Below, piece by piece: positions 11,224 to 21,739 of a stretch of 64,000 nucleotides of DNA. The stretch spans positions 930,001 through 994,000 of the forward strand of contig CP126207.1 in NCBI GenBank assembly GCA_030272155.1, read 5' to 3'. Position 1 is the first letter of the stretch. Each line of letters begins with the position of its first letter. The translations under genes and the position numbers were made by a program. A model generated the notes under the pieces. The model was given only the letters and a program-made list of their open reading frames with translations, was not told where the DNA came from and searched no databases. The stretch comes from Tetradesmus obliquus. Lineage: Eukaryota > Chlorophyta > Chlorophyceae > Sphaeropleales > Scenedesmaceae.

Positions 11224-11889
11224 GCGGTTCTCAGAGATGGGTAGCATGGCTCAGCGACAATGCGCATTGCATAGACGCGCCGCAGCTGTGTTTATTGGGA
11301 TGTGTACGGACTTTTCAGAACTGCTGGATCACCATTCATGCGACGCGTCTGCTGCTGGCAGCTTCTGCTATGTGGCGCACAATGCGTAGCTACACCGCTG
11401 CAGAGCAGCATTTTTTGACTGGCACCCAGACTGCAACATGCTGGTGTTAACTTCCAAAGAACGTGTTGCACCTGTATGGTTGCAAGACAGCATTTGCGCA
11501 AGCATACCTGCATGTTGCTGATTGGCCAGCCCTTCCCAATTTGAAGCAGCCAGAACAGGGCTACCGGCTCCTGTTGCTGGCAGCTGCCGCAGCTGGTGCC
11601 CCAGCAAGCTGCTGACTTCTTTTTCTGGAGGCTGTGCAGCTGCTGCTTGCTCGGCACACGTTTTTGCCTTTAAACAAGGGCCTGGCTGCCTTGCTGCAGC
11701 AGCGCTAGGCACAGCTAGCCTCATGCTACTGCGCTGCACTGCTGCACCTGGGGGCGTCAGCTGCGTGAAACACAGTATGCAGAATAACACGAGGAACGTG
11801 AATGCAGCAATTGCCAGCTGTCGGCTATGTTTGGCCGGCATAGCTCTTAGCCCCCGCCTTAGTGATGGGGCCCAGTGATGCCCCATCAT
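6627..11889 (-). CDS. Glyco_transf_90 (CAP10/POGLUT-like) type II membrane glycosyltransferase
   Basis: Predicted to transfer a sugar onto protein or glycan acceptors in the ER/Golgi. The eight minus-strand exons are 11508-11889, 11090-11138, 10113-10457, 9393-9535, 8624-8794, 7720-7906, 7296-7512 and 6627-6854. All phases join, giving 573 residues. Residues 25-42 form a signal anchor preceded by basic residues. The CAP10 domain follows: the FPDVDLWVSFSDEP block, WRGSNTG near residue 301, ALALLSRSHSDWMDVGL, SIDGHGSPNRLPLQYL near 395, then SPYKDAFEHRF and the YDLADLL-to-YAILQ C-terminal helices. This is the block order of the family. The last exon is a low-complexity tail with no KDEL. The introns carry degenerate copies of exon edges. 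The second in-frame Met (11841) is an alternative start. Donor and acceptor specificity cannot be read from the sequence. Confidence 0.85.
6966..7245 (-). repeat. Three ~105-110-bp copies of the 3' edge of exon 7 (CAP10 gene)
   Basis: Three tandem copies lie downstream of the real exon 7 (7296-7512). Each repeats its last ~40 bases through the ACGCGAT-CTGCAG end and donor, plus intron sequence. The reading frame is not preserved, so these are intronic echoes rather than coding exons. Confidence 0.8.
7990..9925 (-). repeat. Exon-edge echoes around exons 4-6 of the CAP10 gene
   Basis: Partial 5' copies of exon 6 (GKDQHLLK-like) lie at about 7990-8035 and 8105-8145. A 3' copy of exon 5 (WMDVGLHEL-like, with donor) is at about 8449-8545 and a 5' copy at about 8938-9012. 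A 3' copy of exon 4 (LIWRGSNTG plus donor) is at about 9267-9330. Its 5' part is echoed at about 9640-9680, 9745-9780 and 9865-9925. In every case, 5' parts lie upstream and 3' parts downstream of the true exon in gene orientation. Confidence 0.75.
11157..11222 (+). repeat. (CAG)22 microsatellite
   Basis: An uninterrupted CAG run. On the gene (minus) strand it is a CTG run just upstream of the acceptor of exon 2 of the CAP10 gene. Confidence 0.97.
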
Positions 11890-13389
11890 TCAAAGTTCAT
11901 AGTGGCTTTCAATGCGAGATTGCGTTCAACTTTTACTTTTAGTAGGTTTTGTCTGCGTGTGCTTGCCAAAGACGAACCCCGGCACGGCACAAGTTCAACA
12001 ACGAGGTACAGTGTAGTGGGCAGACAGTGGCTTACAGTGCAGAGAATAAACAAGAGTTGAGTGATCAAATCTTCAGATACGAGTTGATGTTGGCAACAAC
12101 ATCGTCGCAGATCAGACCAGTGCGGTGAGGATCGTGGCAAGGGTCTAGTGTCAGGCAGTGAGCCCAGAATTCAAAAATATGCTCCAAGATAACCTTTCAG
12201 CTGATCACACTGCCAAAAGTAAGCATACAAACGAATCATAATCATGTTGGCGTCCAAAGGTTCCCAATTTCCTTGCGTGCTTGTGAGTTGTGTTTGGCTG
12301 GCACTGTGACAGCCTGGGCTCAGCATTGGACCATCACTGATGATTAGCTGATGATCAGCTGCCAGGATGCTGTGCATTGCTGGAAACGGTTGTCGCTAAA
12401 CAAGTCGATTGATTTTTCCTGGGTTTTTCCCGGCAGTGCTTCTGCTTGTGGCAGGTGGCTGTACTGCTGATGCAGCCAGCACTGCTGGCTGAGCCGTGCA
12501 GCACTTCACACAGAAAATGTGTCACAGGCCGTCGCCATGCACAAGCGTGTGTGCAGCTTTAGACGCACCTGTTGCTCTATTGTCAGTGCCAGGTGACCAC
12601 ACAAGTTCTGCAGCTGCGCCGCACAGCAGCTGCGCAAAACAGCAGCTGCCACAACCAGTTTGCGTGTTACGTAACACTGCGTTAAACGCACCACTCACAC
12701 CTCAACAGGCTTGACCACCCCTCTGCAACTTGCGTGGCAGCAGAGTGTCCGTAAGCACACGGGCTCTGCTACAGCCATCATCGACACCAGACATGGGGCG
12801 CAACTGTGAAGCACGCTGCTTTTCGTACACGTGCACACCGCCGAGTTCTACCAAAACCGTATCTGCACCGACTAAGCGACACTTTGCTGCTAATGCTGTG
12901 CTGCTCAGATACTATGGCACCTGCTGCTTGCCAGCATCAGCACTTCAAATGTGAGTAGCAGCAGTAGCTGAAAGCTGTACAGCAGCAGTCCGGGCTGGTG
13001 CACAGACCGGATGCTGCCACATCAGCTGCCATGCATATGCGCATGCGCTCCGGCGACAATGTCAGACACACTGGCAGTAGCAGCACCAAACACGAGGAGA
13101 ATGCGTCAACCGCCACAACCGCCATCCGCAGCCTCGTTGCCGCAATGCACGCTGTGATGATGGCAAGCGCGGGACAGCACCAAAGCCATCAACAGTCTTT
13201 CTCCAATCTACAAAGCAGACTTGAAGATCTGCGTGAGTGCCTGTGCATGTCTACGAGCCGCCGTGAGCCCCAGTCACAACACAATGTCGCACACAGTGGC
13301 AGCCGCAAAACCAGGACCACGCCAGCAGCAGCCATTGTCTGCCATTACTAATGTGCCCCAGCCATGACTGGTGATCACCACGTCAGAAC

Positions 13390-13439
<50 letters not shown>

Positions 13440-13526
13440 CACTAGAACCACGCCAGCAACAGCCATTCACTGCCATCAACCGCCATCAACTGAACTGAAA
13501 GCACCGGTGAGCACCGGTGACGCCTC
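11890..13526. other. Intergenic between CAP10 gene start and PAM71 gene end
   Basis: No gene recognised. It contains the promoter region of the minus-strand CAP10 gene and a perfect (CAG)n tract at 13391-13437. Small ORFs have no motif. Confidence 0.5.
13391..13437 (+). repeat. CAG microsatellite
   Basis: About 15 uninterrupted CAG units in the downstream flank of the PAM71-like gene. Confidence 0.95.
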
Positions 13527-13640
13527 TACCCGCCGTGCGCGCCGGTCACGATGTCGAACACAGTGGCGGCAGCAAACACCAGGAAGAGGCTTCCTCCAAT
13601 GTAGTTTGCGGTGCGTTCGCTGATGTAGTTTGAAAGCAGC
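13527..13640 (-). repeat. Downstream echo of the last exon of the PAM71-like gene
   Basis: A copy of the 3' part of exon 7 (SNYISERTANYIGGS to the end) lying after the real stop at 13719. It has base differences from the true exon and no upstream part. Confidence 0.8.
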
Positions 13641-13718
13641 GATCCCCCATCAGCCGCCATCAACCACCATCAACTGCCATCAACGGCCATCAATGGGTTG
13701 ACAGCACCGGTGACGCAA

Positions 13719-16700
13719 CTACCCGCCGTGCGCGCCGGTCACAATGTCAAAGACAGTAGCAGCAGCAAACACCAGGAACAGGCTTCCTCCAATGTAGTTT
13801 GCGGTGCGTTCGCTGATGTAGTTTGACAGCAGCGAGCCGCCGGCAACCGCAATGCCTGTTGCCAGGCCGTGTCCTGTCACTGCACCCACCACCACACCTG
13901 CAAAACGGGACAGAAAGTGGCAATGCTCAGTGAGACATCCAGAACCAGAGCCACTTGATGCACTTGTTGGCAGCGCCGGCAACTGCAATGCCGGTTGCCA
14001 GGCCGTGACCTGTCACCGCGCCCACCACCACACCTGCAAAAACGGGACAGACAGTAGCAATGCTCAGTGAAACATGCACAATCAGAGCCACTTAATGCAC
14101 TTATTGGCAGCGCCGGCAACTGCAATGCCGGTTGCCAGGCCGTGACCTGTCACCGCGCCCACCACCACACCTGCAAGCGGCGACAATCACATGGAACAGC
14201 ATTTTGGTTTTTAGGACGCGCATGCTAAACAAAACAGATACCAGGCAGATCAGAAGGAAAGGGACAGTTGCGGGCGCGTGTGGTGCGGCGCTCACCTGCT
14301 TCCAGGGACATGGTTGCCGAAAAGCTCGTGTGTGTGTCCCCAAACAGCTGCAGTCACAAGGCCGAAGCTGCTGGCCGCAGGTGCTGGCCGCCAGGCCACG
14401 CTATTGCAAACAGTGACCCAATGGGCAATGCGTTGGGCACACACAAGCACAAGTACGCACACACACATACATGAAACATACGCAATAAAACCAACGGCAC
14501 ACTTCGACCTGCGCACGTGGTGCATGCAAACATTGCATGGACTGAAACATTGCATGGACTGAAACAGAAGATCACCTGCGGGGTCGCTGGCTGCGGCAAG
14601 TGCGATGGTCGCCAGGAAGCTCTTGTCTCCCCACTCCGCCGCAAAGGCACAATGCACATGCAAATACACCCAAACAACACCCCTTATAAACCGGCCAGAA
14701 CAGCTGTATTTTTTCCTTTTGCGGCCCTTCACCTGTGGGATCGCTGGCTGCTGCCAGCACAAAGGTTGCCAGGACGCACGTGTCGCCTACTCCGCCATCC
14801 ACCACAAGCACAAATCTAGCCACGCGCAACAAGCGCCACCCATTCGCAGCTGCAGCTGCAGCAGATGCATGACACAAGCGCTTGTTGCGCATCAAACGCC
14901 ACCAGAAATGACGCAAAGCAGCGTTTACCTGCGGGGTCGCTGGCTGCTGCCAGGGCGATTGTTGCCAGGAAGCTCTTGTCTCCCCACTCCGCCGCAAAGA
15001 CAACAACACACGCCAAACAAAAACAAGCACCAAAACAAGCACCGACCCATTAGCAGCTGCTGCTGCAGCAGCCCCCACCAGCAACCTTCCGACTGCTGCT
15101 GATCACAACACACACACTCGCGCATCAAACGCCACCAGAAATGGCAAAAGCAGCGTTTACCTGCAGGGTCACTGGCTGCTGCCAGGGCGATTGTCGCCAG
15201 GAAGCTGTTGTCTCCCCACTCCGCCGCAAAGACACAATGCACATGCAAATACACCCAAACAACACCTTCGGATAACCGGCCAGACACTGCTGTGTCCCTG
15301 TCCTTTTGCAGCGCTCACCTGCGGGGTCGCTGGCTGCTGCCAGGGCGATGGTTGCCAAGAAACTCTTGTCTCCCCACTCCGCCGCAAAGACCAGCGAAAA
15401 TGTGCTGGCAACCAGCGTGGCAGTTGCCGCTGCTGCTGTGCTGCTGCTGAGCCCGGTCACCACCTCTCCGGCCTCCTCCTTCTCCTCTGCTGCCTTGGCA
15501 TCAGCATCCGCAGCACCCTGCAAGCAGGGATGACAGCAGGCAAAGCAGCGCGAGACAGGTTTAGCATGTATCGAGGAGCATGTGCTGCTGCTGAGCCCGG
15601 TGACCGCCTCTTCGGCCTCCTCCTTCTCCTCTGCTGCCTTTTGCATCAGCGTCTGCGGCGCCCTGCAAGCAGTGATAATAGCAGGCAAAGCAGCGCGAGA
15701 CAGGTTTCATCTATCAAGGAGCATGTGCTGCTGCTGAGGCCGGTGACCACCTCTCCGGCCTCCTCCTTCTCCTCTGCTGCACTAGCATCAGCATCTGCAG
15801 CACCCAGCAAGCAGGGATGACAGCAGGCAAAGCAGCGCGAGCCAGGTTTAGCATCTATCAGGGAGCATGTGCTGCTGCTGAGCCCGGTCACCACCTCTCC
15901 GGCCTCCTCCTTCTCTTCTGCTGCCTTTGCATCAGCATCCGCAGCACCCTGCAAGTTCATAAGCAGGGTGAGCAGGCAAAGGAACACGTTAGCATCAAGT
16001 TTGGAATTCCCAGGGGACCCAACAGCGCAGCAATAGCGGCCTGACGATGTGTGTCTGAGGCAAGCAGAGGTGGCAGCAGGCAGCGAAGAAGTGGGACACA
16101 GGTCAGCATTAGACACGAGCCCAGTCACCACCTCTCCGGTCTCCTCCTTATCTTCTGCTGCCTTCGCATCAGCGTCTGCAGCAACCTGCGATGTGAAGCA
16201 AAGCCACCAGAGGCAAGAGCAGGTCAGCATACAGAGAAGGAGAGCCCGGTCACCACCTTCTGGCCACCTCTTTCGTGCGCTGCTTTTGCATCAGCGTCTG
16301 CGGCGCGCTGCAATGCAAAGCAAAGCCACCAGAGGCACCAGCATGTTAGCAGAGGTCAGCAATGAGTGTCCCAGTCCAGCCTCGCCAGCCTCCTTTTTCC
16401 CTTGCACTCCTTTGACAGCAGCTCTGGCGGCGCCCTGCTAGGCGTTCAGCGAGGTGAGGCGTGAAAAAAAAGCGAGGCGAGGCGTGAAAAAAAAAGCGAG
16501 GTGAGGCGTGAAAAAAAAAGGGAGGTGAGGCGTGAAAAAAAAAGCGAGGTGAGGCGTGAAAAAAAAAAAAGCGAGGTGAGGCGTGAAAAAACAAAGCGAG
16601 GTGAGGCGTGAAAAAAAAAGCGAGGTGAGGCGTGAAAAAAAAAAAAAGCGAGGTGAGGCGTGAAAAAAAAAAAGCGAGGTGAGGCGTGAAAAAAAAGCGA

Positions 16701-18803
16701 GGTGAGGCGTGAAAAAAAAAGCGAGGTGAGGCGTGAAAAGGCAGCGCAGAGGTAGCAACCGGCCTGCATCAAGTGTGCGGATAACTATACAACAGCGATG
16801 ATCATACCAACGCTCACACGGCTCACCCGCAGCATGTCCATGCCCCGGTACAGAAGCAGCCTACAGGCCAGCATACACAAAGTTACCAGCTGCAAACCAC
16901 AGGGCGTGAATGTAGCAGTGACATTGTTTCTTGATGACACAAAACGGATGATGACTGAAACTTCAGGGCTCACCCGCAGCGTGTTGATGCCGAAGCCGCG
17001 CAGCAGCGCGCAGGCCAGCACCCCACATCAAGCAGGACACTTGCAGCTTACAACACAGATAGCCCTAAGGATGAGTGCGACCAGTTCACGAACCTCTTAC
17101 AACGAATTCAACCAACCATTCAACCGTTCGCGGACCCCTCACCCGCAGCGTGTTGATGCCGAAGTACAGCAGCAGCGCGCAGGCCAGCACATCATCCAGC
17201 GGCATACTTCAGCAAACAGCCACAGAGAGTGACACAAAAGCATGTTGATGACAAATTGACTGGAAAATCGAACATAATCCACTCACCCGCAGCGTGTTGA
17301 TGCCGAAGTACAGCAGCAGCGCGCAGGCCAGCACATCGTCAAGCGGCACATCCGTGCTGACTGGCAGCAGCTCATCCACCTGGTGGAAGACCTGCAAGCA
17401 TTTGGTGAAGTAACAAGGGTTATGCAGGGGTTTTGGTTGGCGGTTCAGTAATGTGACAAGGTGTTGCTGGTGGCCAGCACATTGTCAAGCGGCACATCAG
17501 TGCTGACAGGCAGCAGCTCATCGACTTGGTGGAAGACCTGCACACAAAAAAGCATGAACAGCCGGTGAGCAGTTGCGTGATGTTGTGGGTGCAGCAACAA
17601 ATTAAGGGGATGCTGGTGCTGACTGGCAGCAGCTCATCAACCTGGTGGAAGACCTGCACGCATTTGGTGAAGTAACAAGGTTGATATAGCGGTTTTTGGT
17701 TGGTGGTTTAGTGATGTGACAAGGTGTCGCGAGCGGCCAGCACATCGTCAAGCGGCACATCAGTGCTGACCAGCAGCAGCTCATCCACCTGGTGGAAGAC
17801 CTGCACACAAAAAAGCATGAACAGCAACAGTTGCATGATGTTGTGGGTGCAGCAACATTTGAGGGGATGCTGGTGCTGACTGGCAGCAGCTCATCAACCT
17901 GGTGGAACACCTGCACACATGTGGTGAAGTAACAAGGGTTATGCAGGGATTTTGATTGGTGGTTTAGTGATGTGACAAGGTGTTGCTGGTGGCCAGCACA
18001 TCATCAAGCGGCATGTCTGTGCTGACCGGCAGCAGCTCATCAACCTGGTGGAAGACCTGAAAACAAAGAAGCATGCACAGCAACGGTTGCGTGATGTTGT
18101 GGGTTCAGCAACATCTGTGGGGGATGCTGGTGCTGACTGGCAGCAGCTTAACAACCTGGTGGAAGACCTGCACGCATTTTGTGATGTAACAAGGGTTATG
18201 TAGGGGTTTTATGATGTGACAATTGTGGCCAGCACATCGTCAAGCGGCACATCAGTGCTGACTGAAAGCAGCTCATCAACCTGGTGGAAGACCTGCACAT
18301 GTCAACAGCATAACCAAAGCACACCGACACGGGTGTAGACTAGTGGACTGGTGGTACAATGGGTGTCAGCACCTGGCAATCAGCATGAAGATGGGGGGGG
18401 GGGGGGGGGCAGCATCTTCAGCATGAAGATGGGAAGGGGCAGCATCTTCAGCATGAAGATGGGAAGGGGCAGCATCTTCAGCATGGAGATGGGAGGGGGC
18501 AGCAGCTCATTGACCGCCTGCTGGAGCCTGCATGTTTGAGGAATCGTCCTGTTGAAAACTGACCATATGTTGAGGTAAAGATCCGAAAGCCAGAGTGTTT
18601 GAACATCGATACGATAGCATTCCAGCAGGCAGAAGTGCCCTTGTGGCAGTGCACAATGCATGCGCACCACAGTCCGTCAGTGACGGTGGTTGTCACTACT
18701 GTTGTTCTTTTGCTGGCCCTGCGCACCTGTCCCAGCCCCACTGAGATCAGCGTCATGATTGCCAGAGCGCCAAAGGTGCCGACAAACACGGTAGTGCGGT
18801 CCT

Positions 18804-18835
<32 letters not shown>

Positions 18836-20708
18836 GTCGCGGTCAGGCAGCGAGACATGAAGCAGCAGTTGCCAGCACTTCTGGGATATGGGTAGGACCT
18901 CCTCTGTCAAGCGCGCGCACTGCATGATACACGCGTTTCCCACAAGGAGAGCATGGCTTGCAACACGCACTGCTGGCAGGAGATTTTGGCGTGGTTGAAC
19001 AGAATAGTTTGCAATGATATTTAACTACCTGCGTCAAAGCCAGCAGCAGCGCGATGAAGAAGGTCTTGTCCCCAATCTCACCGAGGCCCATAAAGCAGGT
19101 ATGGTTCAGGAGGTTGACTAAGTGTCAACAAGGATGTTGCAAAGATATGCTTACCTGCTTCAGAGCCAGCAGCAGCGCAATGAAGAAGGTCTTGTCGCCA
19201 ATTTCACTGAAGAAGATGAGCAGCAGACCAGACACAAAACCCTCTGTGAACTGGTTGTCTCCCACCAGGCCTGCAGCAGCAGCAGCAGCAACAGTAGCAG
19301 CAGCAGCAGCAGCAGCAGAGCAGCAACAGCAGCAGCAGCAACAGCAGCCACACACAGGACTCGCTGTCAGCCAGTTGACATATTGTACCGCCTACTAGGT
19401 AGTACAATGTGCCTGCTGCTGCAGCTGTCACATGGTAGCGGCTGCAGCAATGCAGAGCCACTGGCTTGCGCTGATGTGGCAAGACAATGTGCTCTGCGGT
19501 GTCACACCTGGGAACTTGGATGACTCAAAGACTATATGCTGACACCGCCAGGTACAGTGCTGATGTGGCAACGAAAAATGCTGAGGGCTGGCATAGCAAA
19601 GTGCTGACGTGTCCCACCTGGGATCTTCAGTGCCCCCATCGCCTGTGCTGACATGGCAAGGTGCAGTGCTGATGTAGCGAGCAAACATGCTGAAATGACA
19701 AAGAGATATGCAGCTGACATGGGAACACAAATGCTGACGTGTCCCACCTGGGATCTTCAGAGCCCCCATTGCCTGCGCTACCTGCGCCATTGGCTCTGCA
19801 TGTGCCGGGCCTGCTACTGCTGCCGACCCTGCCACTGCTACAGCCAGCGCTACTGCTGCTGCTGCCCCCAGCCGCCATGAGCTGCTGCTGCTGCTGCCGG
19901 CGGTGAGGCCAGTTTCATCAGCTGCTGTCAAGTGTGTGCTGCTGCTGCCGCTGCTGCTGCTGGTGGTGCTGGTGCTGGTGCTGTTGAGGGGTGCAAGCAG
20001 GTCAGCTTGCTTCTGTAGTGGCAGGTATTCGTGCAGGGTTGAAGCAAGCAGCAGGACATTGTTATTGGCAGTGTTATAACAGCACCAGAGCCTGCCTGGG
20101 CCGCAGCGGAGTGCTGACAGTGCCATTCAACAGAAATGTTTAGGCTCAGGTACACCTCAAACAAATGAAAAGTGAATGGCATGCCGTGGCAAAAGGTGGC
20201 TGTTGGGGTGCTGCACTCTTGGATGCAATATGAATGCCAACAGCAGAGCTAGCATGCCTGCCTGCGCGTAACACAGTTGAATGCAGCTTTGCCTTCAGTA
20301 CTCAGGCTAGGTCAGGCTGCGCTAGGCTCCACCATTCGTGCAGCTGGCTGATGCGCAGCTACAGTTAGACACATTCATTGGTATCTAAACAACGTCACTG
20401 ACGTTATGTCTGCAATGGGCTGCAATGGGTATAGTTGCAATGCCTCATGCCAATGCTGTGGCTGGTAAAGAGGCGTACTGCTGCAATGCGAGGAACAGCA
20501 GACTGGGAGGGGCCACCGTAGCTAGCTGGAGGCTCACCGTCGCAGAGAGGCGGGTGTGAATGCATTTTTCTGCTGCAAAGACACGTAATTTACGCTGCAT
20601 ACGCACTGCAAGGCCGTTGGTTGGTGCCCGGACCCGCTGTGTCAGCTGGTGGTAAGCAGCAGTGCTGCCACCAGCCGAAGCCTGCAGAGCGACTGCCTGC
20701 CGCATCAT
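13719..20708 (-). CDS. Chloroplast GDT1/UPF0016 cation transporter, PAM71-like
   Basis: By family, a Mn2+ (or Ca2+)/H+ antiporter of the chloroplast; land-plant PAM71 supplies Mn to photosystem II from the thylakoid. Seven minus-strand exons (20538-20708, 20012-19748, 19155-19270, 18727-18801, 17287-17391, 15319-15517, 13719-13897) join in phase to 369 residues. A transit-peptide-like N-terminus and a second hydrophobic stretch ending AGPAHAEP precede the membrane domain. Both signature motifs are present: SEIGDKTFF near residue 166 and AEWGDKSFLATIAL near 288. Between them lie the VFVGTFGALAIMT and LLLYFGINTLR helices. The C-terminus is GHGLATGIAVAGGSLL to YIGGSLFLVFAAAT, followed by TAG. 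The acidic linker KAAEEKEEAGE lies before the second motif. The introns are packed with exon-edge copies. PAM71 versus its envelope paralogue CMT1 cannot be settled here. Confidence 0.9.
13965..14174 (-). repeat. Two 5'-edge echoes of exon 7 (PAM71-like gene)
   Basis: Copies at about 13965-14036 and 14105-14174 repeat the acceptor and the first part of exon 7 (VVVGAVTGHGLATG). Both lie upstream of the true exon in gene orientation. Confidence 0.85.
14573..15235 (-). repeat. Four 3'-edge echoes of exon 6 (PAM71-like gene)
   Basis: Four copies of the segment encoding AEWGDKSFLATIALAAAS plus the donor lie downstream of the real exon. Variants include GDNSFLAT and a more diverged CVLATFVLAAAS. 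Each is separated by intron-like sequence. Confidence 0.85.
15590..16310 (-). repeat. Five 5'-edge echoes of exon 6 (PAM71-like gene)
   Basis: Copies at about 15590-15662, 15733-15811, 15880-15950, 16113-16190 and 16245-16310 repeat the acceptor and the ADADAKAAEEKEEAGE coding part. All lie upstream of the true exon. Several keep an open frame and a plausible acceptor, so inclusion as extra acidic-linker exons cannot be excluded. Confidence 0.85.
16458..16740 (-). repeat. Minisatellite, ~25-bp unit x 12
   Basis: Twelve copies of a unit GCGAGGTGAGGCGTG followed by 6-14 A. On the gene strand it reads T-tract plus CACGCCTCACCTCGC. It lies in intron 5 of the PAM71-like gene. The unit contains GGTGAG, a donor-like hexamer, on the opposite strand. 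Confidence 0.95.
16821..17205 (-). repeat. Three 3'-edge echoes of exon 5 (PAM71-like gene)
   Basis: Copies at about 16821-16870, 16972-17015 and 17146-17205 repeat the LLLYFGINTLR-donor part. All lie downstream of the real exon at 17287-17391, with divergence increasing with distance. Confidence 0.85.
17486..18296 (-). repeat. Seven 5'-edge echoes of exon 5 (PAM71-like gene)
   Basis: Seven copies of the acceptor plus the VFHQVDELLPVST coding part, with intervening repeated intron sequence, lie upstream of the true exon 5. A more diverged eighth copy (QAVNELLP) is near 18500-18530. Confidence 0.85.
18393..18505 (-). repeat. G17 tract and 30-bp tandem repeat
   Basis: Seventeen G at 18393-18409 are followed by about four copies of a 30-bp unit containing AGCATGAAGATGGG. 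It is intronic in the PAM71-like gene. Confidence 0.9.
19028..19095 (-). repeat. 3'-edge echo of exon 3 (PAM71-like gene)
   Basis: A copy encoding GEIGDKTFFIALLLAL and a donor, downstream of true exon 3. No AG stands at the expected acceptor, so it should not be spliced in at the same phase. Confidence 0.8.
19505..19747 (-). repeat. 3'-edge echoes of exon 2 (PAM71-like gene)
   Basis: Two to three copies of the MGALKIPG-donor edge lie downstream of exon 2 (19748-20012), interspersed with related intron sequence. Confidence 0.7.
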
Positions 20709-21006
20709 TCGACAATCCTGCTGCCTGAAACACTAGTTCGGGCGTGCAGGGCCCGATTGGCGCGCTCTAAGTAGCAATGGGTGCCAAGATCAGTGCGCGC
20801 CAACCAAGAACAGACCACCGCAAACCACAACTTACGATCAAATTCAGCGGATTTACACCTGAATGGTCGAGGAGGGTCCACACTGCACTTGCAGCTAAAC
20901 CTCTCGGCCACTGTCACACAAGTTCAACATATACGTTCTTGCACAGCGTGATGCTTCCCTCTTTTTTCACCTGAAGCTGGGCGGTGTTTTGACGAAGCCG
21001 GGCAAG
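20709..21006. promoter_or_regulatory. Shared promoter region, PAM71-like gene and eL42
   Basis: The two start codons face away from each other with 298 bp between them, so both 5' UTRs and promoters must lie here or overlap. No clear TATA box was seen. Confidence 0.6.
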
Positions 21007-21703
21007 ATGGTGAGGCGCGCTGCCGTCGCTGGCTCTGCTGCCATCTTGGACTGCCGCCGTCACCACTGCGCGCATGGCAGCATCATTGCAGCAATCTATC
21101 GATGCGGATTCGTTTCAATGGATCCTACAGCGCAGCCTGGCCTTGCCGCAGGTGAACATTCCAAAGACGAAGAAGGCCTTCTGCAAGGGCTGCAAGAAGC
21201 ACATGACCATGAAGGTCACGCAGTACAAGACTGGCAAGGCCTCTCTGTACGCACAGGGTGAGCGGGGCGCGCTGCGGGCTGGCTGCAGGCAGCAGGCTGG
21301 TGCAACAGAAAGAGCAGCAGCAGCACCTGCTGCTGGTGTGCTGGTGGGTTGCTTCAGCCAGTCTTTGAGGGGGTCTCTCCTGGGGCTGATTTGTGTACGT
21401 TTATGCTGCAGGCAAGAGGCGTTACGACCGCAAGCAGGCTGGATTTGGTGGCCAGACCAAGCCTGTGTTCCACAAGAAGGTAAGCAGCGCTGGGTTGTAA
21501 CGGCTTTCGTATTTGGTATTACGTCCTGTAGTTGTTTGCCGTTGTGCGTGCAGCTGCAGCTGCGCACATGTAAAAGATGCAGGCAGCAGCATGTGCAAAG
21601 CATATGGCAGTCATAACAGGGGCGGCAGGCAGGGAGAGGGGGCCCAGCAACTGCCAGGAGGACGCCAGTGGCGCATAGACCAGGGCAGGCGGACAGTCGC
21701 AGG

Positions 21704-21739
<36 letters not shown>

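Noticed and set aside
11130..11450. Poly-Gln, poly-Ala and poly-Ser ORFs over CAG runs (also at 7913-8324, 19125-19355, 47653-47835, 52759-53237)
   Set aside because: A CAG/CTG run is open in all six frames, so these ORFs need no selection. They overlap introns of real genes.
16346..16772. Phe/Leu/Ser-rich ORFs such as repeated 'FFFHASPRF'
   Set aside because: They are read-through of the A-tract minisatellite in all frames, not proteins.
19028..19095. Extra exon of the PAM71-like gene encoding a second GDKTFF motif
   Set aside because: It lacks an acceptor AG and would duplicate half of a transmembrane helix. Treated as an echo.
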